Notes: generated by a model not told the origin, from the sequence alone. A stretch of 6,504 nucleotides of DNA from Gracilibacteraceae bacterium (GCA_031274335.1 JAISQG010000246.1:1-6504); one strand, 5' to 3'; shown: positions 1-5,464, numbered from the stretch's first letter. Translations and numbers: made by a program.

Positions 1-159
1 GAGCAGGCTTGCCGGAATCACCCCGAACGCGCCAAAACGCTTGCCCTGCATGGCAGATAAAAGACCGTGGATTTTTTCCTTGCCGAAAACCGAAACAGCG
101 GAACCCAGCACGATGCCAAACGCCCAGTACGGCGCTATTTGTTCTAGAAGGACGGTGAA
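1..159 (-). pseudogene. DUF318/UPF0718-type permease, N-terminal fragment
   Basis: The minus strand from 159 down to the window edge reads FTVLLEQIAPYWAFGIVLG, then a stretch containing SVFGKEKIHGLLSAMQGKR and GVIPASLL. This resembles the first part of the DUF318/UPF0718 family of polytopic permeases, some of which export organoarsenicals or other small molecules. The rest of the gene would lie beyond base 1. Upstream of 159 the family likeness stops abruptly: the same frame stays open back through 342 and beyond, but it runs backwards through toxin-antitoxin gene sequence and has no ATG with a ribosome binding site. I infer that the normal 5' end, probably about 20 codons, was lost at a recombination junction near 160. 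A fused protein starting at an ATG at 342 or 333 cannot be excluded. Family recognition is from memory of conserved residues. Confidence 0.55.
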
Positions 160-161
160 AT

Positions 162-212
162 AGTACCGAGTGGGAAGAATACGACGAACCGAAAGGACGC
201 GAAGTATGGTGA
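162..212 (+). pseudogene. mazE-like antitoxin, 3' remnant
   Basis: The + frame ending at TGA 210-212 reads EWEEYDEPKGREVW. This resembles the C-terminal tail of MazE/PemI antitoxins, many of which end in a similar GKEVW/GREVW. In intact antitoxins this acidic tail lies in the toxin-binding region. The reading frame is closed by a TGA at 156-158 and no DNA-binding AbrB/MazE domain precedes it, because the sequence to the left is permease gene in the other orientation. The stop overlaps the next start in the string ATGGTGA, the usual mazE-mazF arrangement, which strongly supports the identification. Only about 16 codons remain, so the piece is non-functional. Confidence 0.6.
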
Positions 213-295
213 AACAAGGCGATATTATTTTCGATTGCTGATGACGAGGGCCTTTTTCCCGTTTGTTCCCGTCCTTTCGTGGGGGCGAAGTCCAT
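206..295 (+). pseudogene. mazF/pemK-like toxin, 5' remnant with internal 63-bp inversion
   Basis: From ATG 206 the + strand reads MVKQGDIIF, the classic opening of MazF/PemK endoribonuclease toxins, then hits GAT TGC TGA. The next expected part, MDFAPTKGREQTGKR, is present but on the minus strand from 295 to about 251. Turning 233-295 around joins the two pieces in frame, ATT TTC then ATG GAC. A further stretch on the minus strand (about 251-234) reads ALVISN, the next MazF block, but in another frame, so about 4 bp are missing after the KR codons. Nothing from the catalytic C-terminal part is recognisable beyond 296. The gene is dead: truncated, inverted internally and frameshifted. MazF toxins are mRNA interferases; this copy cannot make one. 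Confidence 0.6.
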
Positions 296-350
296 CCTGC
301 TTCACTGAGGCTGCTTGACACGGATACCCCCATTGGGAACATGTCAGTGA
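265..350. repeat. compound inverted repeats next to the inversion breakpoint
   Basis: Several arms pair across this stretch: GTTCCC 265-270 with GGGAAC 335-340, TGGGGG 280-285 with CCCCCA 327-332, ATCC 294-297 with GGAT 322-325, TCACTGA 302-308 with TCAGTGA 344-350, and TGACA 316-320 with TGTCA 342-346. The first three sets nest; the last two compete with them. The left arms of the first two sets lie inside the inverted mazF piece. A leftward transcript from the promoter at 373-401 would carry all of them. Whether this is a real RNA fold, a DNA structure that favoured the inversion, or chance cannot be decided here. Confidence 0.4.
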
Positions 351-372
351 TTCTAAGGAACTGTTCGCTTAA

Positions 373-401
373 ATTATAGCTTTTGCCGCCGCGCCTGTCA
401 A
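373..401 (-). promoter_or_regulatory. perfect consensus housekeeping promoter, facing left
   Basis: On the minus strand the -35 box is TTGACA (401-396) and the -10 box is TATAAT (378-373), separated by exactly 17 bp. Transcription would begin near 366 and run left through the inverted-repeat segment and the broken mazEF piece into the permease fragment. No gene with a proper ribosome binding site follows at the usual distance. Confidence 0.75.
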
Positions 402-433
402 CGGTTTTAGCTGTACCAACCGTAGAGACGCAC

Positions 434-454
434 GGCCACCGGCCACCGGCCACC
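434..454. repeat. three tandem copies of GGCCACC
   Basis: The 7-mer GGCCACC occurs three times head to tail, followed by a run of six T at 455-460. It is preceded at 421-437 by GTAGAGACGCACGGCC-type sequence, which resembles one half of a palindromic intergenic repeat seen in various bacteria. That comparison is from memory and not verified. Confidence 0.6.
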
Positions 455-526
455 TTTTTTAACCAAACAGTGCAAGTGGGAAATAAAATATCTTTTCTTT
501 TGCTCGTTTTTCGCGTAAAATAAAAG
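455..526 (+). promoter_or_regulatory. AT-rich stretch, possible rsmA promoter
   Basis: This is the only AT-rich stretch before rsmA. It contains two TAAAAT boxes (484-489 and 516-521). The first has a poor -35 match, TTAACC at 459-464, with a 19-bp spacer. No convincing -35 partner was found for the second. I see no other gene or site here. Confidence 0.25.
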
Positions 527-528
527 CG

Positions 529-557
529 GCCCTTCGGCGGAAAAGCTTCCGGAGGGC
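529..557 (+). promoter_or_regulatory. leader hairpin overlapping the upstream rsmA Shine-Dalgarno
   Basis: GCCCTTCGG (529-537) can pair with CCGGAGGGC (549-557), a 9-bp stem with one G-U pair and an 11-base loop. The right arm contains GGAGGG (551-556). A second purine-rich site, GGGGAGGG at 558-565, lies 5 bases before the ATG and stays free. The fold could tune rsmA translation; there is no T-run, so it is not a terminator. Confidence 0.4.
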
Positions 558-570
558 GGGGAGGGTATGA

Positions 571-1452
571 ATGAGCGACGCGCAGGCCGAATCGGCGCTG
601 GCATATCTCAGGCGGGCGGGCCGCGGCGACCGGGCCAAAAAATCGCTCGGCCAAAACTATTTGATTGACGACGCGGTGCTGGAGCGCGTGGCGGAGGCGG
701 CGTTGCCGGCGGCGGGCGGGCCGGTGCTGGAAATCGGGCCCGGTCTCGGCGCGCTGACACGCGTCCTGCTCCGGCGGCTGGACGCCGCCGGTGAATCGGA
801 TCGCCTGTGGGCAGCGGAATTGGATGGGGATAAAATCGCCGTCCTGCGGCGTGAATTTGCCGGCCGCTCCCTGCGGCTCCTCCACGCCGACGCCAGAACC
901 GTGCGCCTGGCGGACTTATGGGGCGGGGCCAAAGGCGCGGTCTGCGGCAATTTGCCTTATTATATCGCCAATCCCCTGCTGATGCATTTTTTGCGCCAGC
1001 GGGAGTCGCTCGGACTTATTACGGTTATGGTGCAAAAGGAAGTGGCGGAGCGCCTCACGGCCGTTCCGGGCGGCAAGGCTTACGGCGTTCTTTCCGTGGC
1101 TGCCCTGCTTTATGCGGAAACGGAATTTCTTTTCCTAGTGCCGCCGGAAGCTTTTCACCCCGCACCTAAAGTGACCTCCGCCGTCGTGCGCCTGAAACCG
1201 CGCCCTTTTCCCGGCCTGTTGCTCCCGGAGGAAGAATTGCTGGCCGTGGCGCGGGCGGCCTTTTCTCAGAGGCGGAAGACGATCCTCAATTCCCTCGGCG
1301 TCTCCTGGCCAAAAAACAGGGAATCTCTGCGCTCTTTGCTGGCGGAAGCCGGCATCCCTCCGGACACGCGGGCGGAACGGCTGAAGGCGGAGGATTTTCA
1401 GCGTCTGGCCCTGGCATTGCGCAATACGCAGACAACCTCCGCAATACTTTGA
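571..1452 (+). CDS. rsmA: 16S rRNA (adenine(1518)-N6/adenine(1519)-N6)-dimethyltransferase RsmA/KsgA
   Basis: RsmA uses S-adenosylmethionine to dimethylate two adjacent adenosines in the 3' terminal hairpin of 16S rRNA during late 30S assembly. Its loss usually gives kasugamycin resistance. At 293 residues it has normal length. Visible family motifs are KSLGQNY (24-30), the SAM-binding EIGPGLGAL (54-62), the acidic D106 in LLHADA, the catalytic NLPYYI (127-132), QKEVAERL (155-162), FHPAPKVTSAV (195-205) and FSQRRKT (231-237). The start at 571 is chosen because GGGGAGGG ends 5 bases before it; an ATG at 567 is in another frame. The tail RNTQTTSAIL looks unlike usual KsgA ends and lies in a 20-bp imperfect tandem repeat (1420-1459). 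The gene is not next to rnmV, its frequent partner, but to gene debris. Confidence 0.97.
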   Translation: MSDAQAESALAYLRRAGRGDRAKKSLGQNYLIDDAVLERVAEAALPAAGGPVLEIGPGLGALTRVLLRRLDAAGESDRLWAAELDGDKIAVLRREFAGRSLRLLHADARTVRLADLWGGAKGAVCGNLPYYIANPLLMHFLRQRESLGLITVMVQKEVAERLTAVPGGKAYGVLSVAALLYAETEFLFLVPPEAFHPAPKVTSAVVRLKPRPFPGLLLPEEELLAVARAAFSQRRKTILNSLGVSWPKNRESLRSLLAEAGIPPDTRAERLKAEDFQRLALALRNTQTTSAIL

Positions 1453-1454
1453 CA

Positions 1455-1499
1455 ACTCTCCACGTCTGAAGCCGGGGGATTCTTGGTTCGACGAGGAAT
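1455..1499. mobile_element. possible decayed right end of an IS200/IS605-type element
   Basis: CCACGTC (1460-1466), loop TGAA and GCCGGGG (1471-1477) form a hairpin with two mismatches in seven pairs, followed by GGATTCTTGGTTCGACG. From memory, IS200/IS605 right ends often read as a perfect ..CTGAAG.. hairpin followed by GGATTCTTG. No transposase or tnpB gene is present, and the left end is missing. The spacer otherwise holds only the ribosome binding site for the next gene. Confidence 0.35.
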
Positions 1500-1531
1500 G
1501 CTGCTTATCGGTGTAAACTGAAGGAAAACGT

Positions 1532-2215
1532 ATGTTAGGTACTTTTGTCAATATGGCGGCGGTGCTGGTGGGCGGCGGCATCGGCTTGCTGCTCAAGGGC
1601 CGCCTGTCCAGCCGCGTCACGGAAAATCTGCTGCGGGTCATGGGTCTGTGCGTCTGCGTCATCGGGCTGAGTGGCGCCATTCAGGGAGACGCGATGCTGC
1701 TTGTAGCGGCGCTGGCTTCCGGCACGCTGCTTGGCGAAGCCCTGGATCTGGACGGCCGCCTTAATCGCTTTGGCCTGTGGATTCAGGCTAAAATGAGCGG
1801 AAAAGGCGGCGGTTCCCAGATAGCCGAGGGTTTTGTCACGGCCACCCTGCTTTTCTGCGTCGGCGCGATGGCGATTGTCGGCTCAATCGACAGCGGTTTG
1901 CGCGGGGACCACAGCGTCATTTTCACCAAATCCGTCATCGACGGCGTTTCGGCGATGGTGTTCGCTTCGGCTCTCGGTGCGGGCGTCCTGCTTTCCGGCG
2001 CGTCCATCCTCATTTATCAGGGCGCTATCGTCCTCTGCGCTTCCAGCCTGCAGAGCGTGCTTTCCCCTGAGCTCATCACTCAGGTTTCCGCCGCCGGCAG
2101 CGTGATGATCCTCGGCCTCGGCCTCAATATGGCGCTGGAAGCGAAAATAAAAGTCGCCAACCTCCTGCCGGCTTTTCTGACGGCGGCAGGGTATTATTTT
2201 CTCGTTTTGGCCTGA
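1532..2215 (+). CDS. DUF554 family membrane protein (YdfK/YqgA-like)
   Basis: This is a 227-residue integral membrane protein of the DUF554 family, whose function is not established; it is often described as a putative transporter or simply as uncharacterised. Family marks are the glycine-rich start NMAAVLVGGGIGLLLKGRL (7-25), GTLLGEALDLDGRL (64-77), the block at 101-123 ending in AIVGSIDSGL, and FTKSVIDGVSAMVFASALG (131-149). About six to seven hydrophobic segments can be counted. AAGGA at 1521-1525 lies 6 bases before the ATG. It follows rsmA by 79 bp across a possible insertion-sequence scar and has no convincing promoter of its own. Its last 22 bp overlap the end of the convergent MATE gene. 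Length and sequence look complete. Confidence 0.9.
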   Translation: MLGTFVNMAAVLVGGGIGLLLKGRLSSRVTENLLRVMGLCVCVIGLSGAIQGDAMLLVAALASGTLLGEALDLDGRLNRFGLWIQAKMSGKGGGSQIAEGFVTATLLFCVGAMAIVGSIDSGLRGDHSVIFTKSVIDGVSAMVFASALGAGVLLSGASILIYQGAIVLCASSLQSVLSPELITQVSAAGSVMILGLGLNMALEAKIKVANLLPAFLTAAGYYFLVLA

Positions 2216-3573
2216 TCCGGACGGGACAAATCCTTGATTTTCTGATAATACAGACGACGCATGAAATAAACGCTTAAAGCGACCGTGACGATTTCCGCGA
2301 TGGGGAACGACCACCATACCGCGTCCAGCGAGCCGGAGAAGGAGAGCAGCCAGGCCGCGGGGAGCAGGACTATGAGCTGGCGCGCGACGGAGATGATCAG
2401 GCTTTCCACGCCCTGCCCAAATGCCTGAAACACCGACCCGGCCACGACGCAAAATCCGGCGCCGAGAAAACTGACGCTGATGACGCGCAGGGCGGTTATG
2501 CCGACATCAAGCATGGCATCCGTCGCGTTAAACATCATCAGCAATTTGTCCGGGAACAGCTCGAAGATGATGAAACCGGCCGTCATGATGCTGACGGAGC
2601 AAATCATGCTGAGACGGATTGTCCGCACGATGCGGTCTTTCTGGCGCGCCCCGTAATTATAGGCCAAAATCGGCACAAGCGCGTTCGTCAGCCCGAAAAC
2701 CGGCATGAAAATAAAACTCTGCAAGCGGAAATACACGCCGAACACGGCGACGGCCGTCGCCGTAAAAGAAATGATGATCCTGTTCAAGCCGTAAATCATA
2801 ATGGAACCGATGGACATCATCAGAATGGCCGGCAGCCCGACTGAGAAAATTATTCTGATAGCGCGCCCGTCCGGGCGGAATCCGCGGAAGGAAAGGCTGA
2901 TCTCCCGGTTGAAGCGCAGATTGAAATAAAGCGCAAGCGCGGAGGCCAGGATCTGGCTGATCACGGTGGCGATGGCCGCTCCTTTGACGCCGAGGGCCGG
3001 GAAGCCGAACAAGCCGAAAATCATGATGGGGTCGAGGATGATATTGGCGATGGCACCGACGGACTGTGTGATCATGGCCAGAAAAGTCCGGCCCGTGGAG
3101 GTCAGCAGGCGCTCAAAAGCTATTTGGCAAAACAGCCCCACGGAAAATATGCAGACGATCGAAAGGTAATCTCGCCCATAAACAGCAATTTCTTCTATAT
3201 CTGTCTGAAGGCGGTAAAACGCATCGGTCAGCAGGAAGCCGGCCAAAGCGAAAACAGCGCAGCCGGCCCAAATGAGGGCCAGTCCGTTTGTCGCTGATTT
3301 ATTCACATCGGCGGAGTTTTTTTCACCAAGGCTTTTGGAGAGAAAAGCGTTTATGCCCACACCCAGGCCGACCGCCACGGAAATCATCATGTTCTGGACG
3401 GGAAAGGCCAGCGAAAGCGCGGTCAGAGCGTTTTCCGCGATTTGGGCGACGAAAATGCTGTCCACTATATTGTACAGCGCCTGCACAAGCATGGAAATCA
3501 TCATGGGCAGAGACATGGAAAACAGGAGGCGGCCCACGGGCATGGCTCCCATTTTATTTTCGGCTTGACTCAT
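2194..3573 (-). CDS. MATE family efflux transporter
   Basis: The 459-residue product is a MATE (multidrug and toxin extrusion) protein, a cation-coupled antiporter of the inner membrane with normally 12 transmembrane helices in two pseudo-symmetric halves. Visible marks are PMMISMLVQALYNIVDSIFV (23-42), a segment around GVGINAFLSKSLGEKN (71-86), ANIILDPIMIFGLFGFPALG (176-195) followed by KGAAIATVISQ, and the second-half motif VPILAYNYGAR (300-310). The tail is basic and cytoplasmic. The ATG shares its A with the stop of the preceding kinase-like gene (TGATG), with GGAGA at 3582-3586 as ribosome binding site, so translation is probably coupled. It is the last gene of the leftward cluster. The substrate cannot be told from sequence; MATE paralogues in Firmicutes carry drugs, metabolites or are unknown. 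Confidence 0.95.
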   Translation of the reverse strand: MSQAENKMGAMPVGRLLFSMSLPMMISMLVQALYNIVDSIFVAQIAENALTALSLAFPVQNMMISVAVGLGVGINAFLSKSLGEKNSADVNKSATNGLALIWAGCAVFALAGFLLTDAFYRLQTDIEEIAVYGRDYLSIVCIFSVGLFCQIAFERLLTSTGRTFLAMITQSVGAIANIILDPIMIFGLFGFPALGVKGAAIATVISQILASALALYFNLRFNREISLSFRGFRPDGRAIRIIFSVGLPAILMMSIGSIMIYGLNRIIISFTATAVAVFGVYFRLQSFIFMPVFGLTNALVPILAYNYGARQKDRIVRTIRLSMICSVSIMTAGFIIFELFPDKLLMMFNATDAMLDVGITALRVISVSFLGAGFCVVAGSVFQAFGQGVESLIISVARQLIVLLPAAWLLSFSGSLDAVWWSFPIAEIVTVALSVYFMRRLYYQKIKDLSRPDQAKTRK

Positions 3574-4199
3574 CAGGAGAGTCTCCGCAAAAACTCCCGC
3601 GCGAAATTTTCCAGAATACGGACGGAAGAGTCAAGGCCCACGCTGCTGTCAAGGCAAAGATGGTAATTGTGGGAAGCGCCCCATTTGCGCTGCGTGAAAT
3701 AACGGCAGTAATTGCTGCGGCGTTTGTCCTGCCGCTTGATATAAGCGTCCAGATCCGAACGGGTTTCGCCGTAATGTTCCTGCGCGAAGCGCACGCGGTA
3801 CTCAAGCGGGGCATGAATAAAAACGTGGGCGCAGCAGATTTTGTCCCGCAGGACGTAGTCGGCGCTGCGGCCGACGATGACGCAGGATTTTTCCGCGGCC
3901 AGGCGCCGGATGATCGCAGATTGAGCGAGAAAAACCTGCTCCTGAGCCGAAACGGACTGGCCGGTGTTAAAGGCGGTAACGATCGGAAAGTTATGCGCGT
4001 ACGGGCCAAAGCAGAGGCGGGATGTTTTCTCGTTCTCCACCTCGCCGATATAGTCTTCGGCGAACCCCGTTTCCGCGGCCGCCAGCGCAATGAGTTCACG
4101 GTCATAAAAATCAATGCCGAGCTCTTCCGCCAGACGGCGGCCGATGAGCCTGCCGCCGGAACCGAACTCGCGCGCGATGGTCACGCAGTATTGTTTCAA
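3573..4199 (-). CDS. cytidylate kinase-like family protein
   Basis: The 208-residue product belongs to the cytidylate-kinase-like P-loop family, which is distinct from the true CMP kinase Cmk; the physiological substrate of most members is unknown. It opens with CVTIAREFGSGGRLIGRRLA (5-24), a nucleotide-binding loop with GSGG in place of the standard GKS/T. Then come FYDRELI (31-37), CVIVGRSADYVL (106-117), the basic lid-like KRQDKRRSNYCRYFT (155-169) and LCLDSSVG (181-188). I start it at TTG 4199 rather than the in-frame GTG 4208: GAGGTGATC (4211-4203), a 9-base match to the 16S rRNA 3' end, then stands at the right distance, and the GTG lies inside it. The protein then begins MKQYCVTIAREFGSGG, as in relatives. 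It sits about 20 bp after ridA and overlaps the MATE start by one base. Confidence 0.88.
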   Translation of the reverse strand: MKQYCVTIAREFGSGGRLIGRRLAEELGIDFYDRELIALAAAETGFAEDYIGEVENEKTSRLCFGPYAHNFPIVTAFNTGQSVSAQEQVFLAQSAIIRRLAAEKSCVIVGRSADYVLRDKICCAHVFIHAPLEYRVRFAQEHYGETRSDLDAYIKRQDKRRSNYCRYFTQRKWGASHNYHLCLDSSVGLDSSVRILENFAREFLRRLS

Positions 4200-4202
4200 A
4201 AT

Positions 4203-4211
4203 GATCACCTC
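4203..4211 (-). promoter_or_regulatory. strong ribosome binding site of the kinase-like gene
   Basis: Minus-strand GAGGTGATC is an uninterrupted complement of the 16S rRNA 3' end. Its GAGG core lies 8 bases before TTG 4199 and overlaps GTG 4208, so it supports the TTG as start. Confidence 0.7.
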
Positions 4212-4220
4212 GGGTGACTG

Positions 4221-4592
4221 TCACGCTTCGGCGACAGCCTCAATTTCCACCAGAGCGCCTTTGGGGAGCGCCGCCGCTTGCACGCAGGAGCGGGCAGGCT
4301 TACCGGTGAAGTATTTTTCATACACGCTGTTGAACAGCGCAAAATCGTTTAAGTCGCTCAGAAAGCAGGTGGTTTTGACCACGCGGCTCAAATCACTGCC
4401 GGCCGCCGTCAGCACCGCCCGGAGGTTTTCAATCGCCTGGGCGGTCTGCTCCCCGGTTCCGCCGGGACACAGAAGGCCGGAATCCGGCACGAGGCCGAGC
4501 TGCCCGGAAGTAAAGACAAACCCGCCCGCCACGGTCGCCTGGGAGTAAGGGCCGATGGCGGCGGGGGCCGCGGGGGTAAAAACAGTTTTCAT
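4221..4592 (-). CDS. ridA: RidA family 2-iminobutanoate/2-iminopropanoate deaminase
   Basis: RidA (YjgF/YER057c/UK114) hydrolyses reactive enamine/imine intermediates released by pyridoxal-phosphate enzymes such as threonine dehydratase, protecting other enzymes from damage. It acts as a cytosolic trimer with active sites between subunits. The 123-residue protein is of standard length. Conserved parts are AAIGPYSQA (11-19), VFTSGQLGL (26-34), FNSVYEKYF (87-95) and RSCVQAAALPKGALVEIEAV (101-120), with R101 and E118 in the positions of the E. coli substrate-binding Arg105 and Glu120. The start at 4592 is preferred over an in-frame TTG at 4634 because AGGAGG (4608-4603) lies ten bases before it, and the extra 14 residues do not look like RidA. 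It follows larE by 38 bp and probably shares its transcript. Confidence 0.94.
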   Translation of the reverse strand: MKTVFTPAAPAAIGPYSQATVAGGFVFTSGQLGLVPDSGLLCPGGTGEQTAQAIENLRAVLTAAGSDLSRVVKTTCFLSDLNDFALFNSVYEKYFTGKPARSCVQAAALPKGALVEIEAVAEA

Positions 4593-4630
4593 GGTTCTTT
4601 GGCCTCCTGTAAGAATCGGATGAATATAAT

Positions 4631-5446
4631 TCAATTTGTGCCCGGCAGCGTGGCGTTCATGCTGCCGCTGCGATAACCGAGCAGATCCAGCGCCACGTAG
4701 GTAAAGCCGTATTCCCGCAAACGCGCGTATATTTTTTCCCGCACGGCGCGATCCGCCAGGGCGGCAAATCCGTCTTCGCCGGTTTCAATGCGGGCGACGG
4801 CGCCGTGGTAGCGCACACGCACCGGGCTGAGGCCCAGATCAAGCAGATATTGCTCGCTGAGGTCTATTTGGCGCAGGCGTTCCGCCGTTATCCGTTCGCC
4901 AAAGGGAAAACGTGAAGCCAGACAGGCAAAAGCGGGTTTATTCCAGGTTTTCAGACCGCTCCGCCGCGAAAGCTCGCGGACATCATCTTTGGTCAAGCCG
5001 GCATGGCGCAAAGGGCTTTTGACCCCGTGTTCGGCCGCGGCGATGAGGCCGGGGCGATAATCGCCCTCGTCGTCAAGGTTGGAACCGTCAGCCACGTTTG
5101 CGAAGCCGCGCTCGCGCGTTATTTCCCATATTTTACCAAACAATTCGTTCTTGCACAAATAACATCGATTAGGCGGGTTGCTCTCAAATCCATCGACGGC
5201 GAGTTCCTCGGAATCGCAGATCACATGCTCTATGCCCGCGCCGGCACAAAAAGCAATCGCCTCGTTCAATTCCCGGAGCGGGAAGGAGCAGGAACGCGCG
5301 GTAACGGCCAGAACCCGTCCGCCCAGCGTGGCGTGCGCCGTGCTGAGAAGAAAGGAGGAGTCCGTGCCACCAGAAAAAGCCACGGACAGGCTGTCCAGGC
5401 TCTTGATATATTCTATCAGCTTTTCCAGCTTTTGTTCCAGATTCAT
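4631..5446 (-). CDS. larE: ATP-dependent sulfur transferase LarE (nickel-pincer cofactor synthesis), three-cysteine type
   Basis: LarE adenylates and thiolates pyridinium-3,5-biscarboxylate mononucleotide, giving the sulfurs that bind nickel in the cofactor of lactate racemase and related epimerases. The 271-residue protein shows the PP-loop SGGTDS (25-30), an NRCYLCK segment (93-99), SNLDDEGDYRPGL (122-134), NKPAFACLASRFPFGE (169-184), VRVRYHGAVARIE (209-221) and the tail LDLLGYRSGSMN (253-264). Cys95, Cys98 and Cys175 fit the class that holds a [4Fe-4S] cluster and can transfer sulfur repeatedly. The Lactobacillus plantarum enzyme instead has Tyr/Ala in place of the CxxC and sacrifices its own Cys176. 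GGAGG at 5457-5453 precedes the ATG by 6 bases. No larA, larB or larC is in the window, so the target enzyme is unknown. It is the first gene of the leftward cluster. Confidence 0.92.
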   Translation of the reverse strand: MNLEQKLEKLIEYIKSLDSLSVAFSGGTDSSFLLSTAHATLGGRVLAVTARSCSFPLRELNEAIAFCAGAGIEHVICDSEELAVDGFESNPPNRCYLCKNELFGKIWEITRERGFANVADGSNLDDEGDYRPGLIAAAEHGVKSPLRHAGLTKDDVRELSRRSGLKTWNKPAFACLASRFPFGERITAERLRQIDLSEQYLLDLGLSPVRVRYHGAVARIETGEDGFAALADRAVREKIYARLREYGFTYVALDLLGYRSGSMNATLPGTN

Positions 5447-5464
5447 GTGCCGCCTCCACGCCTT

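Noticed and set aside
296..342. Possible tnpB (IS200/IS605 OrfB) C-terminal tail on the minus strand, reading VSVSSLSEAG
   Set aside because: The likeness is only to a short variable tail remembered from such proteins, and no upstream transposase sequence is present.
200..366. 6S RNA or a known riboswitch downstream of the leftward consensus promoter
   Set aside because: Stems are present, but I could not match any conserved core of 6S, cobalamin, SAM, glycine or other known classes, and part of the sequence is explained by the mazF remnant.
1449..1454. TTGACA at the rsmA stop as a promoter for the DUF554 gene
   Set aside because: There is no acceptable -10 box at 16-18 bp downstream; that region is a GC-rich hairpin.
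1135..1680. Minus-strand open frame across the rsmA end and DUF554 start
   Set aside because: Low-complexity basic translation antisense to two recognised genes, with no start signal.
3288..4217. Long open frame on the + strand antisense to the kinase-like and MATE genes
   Set aside because: It is a shadow of well-recognised genes on the other strand and has no family resemblance or ribosome binding site.
4593..4634. Longer ridA start (TTG at 4634 overlapping the larE stop)
   Set aside because: The clear AGGAGG at 4603-4608 lies inside this extension, and the extra 14 residues are unlike RidA proteins.
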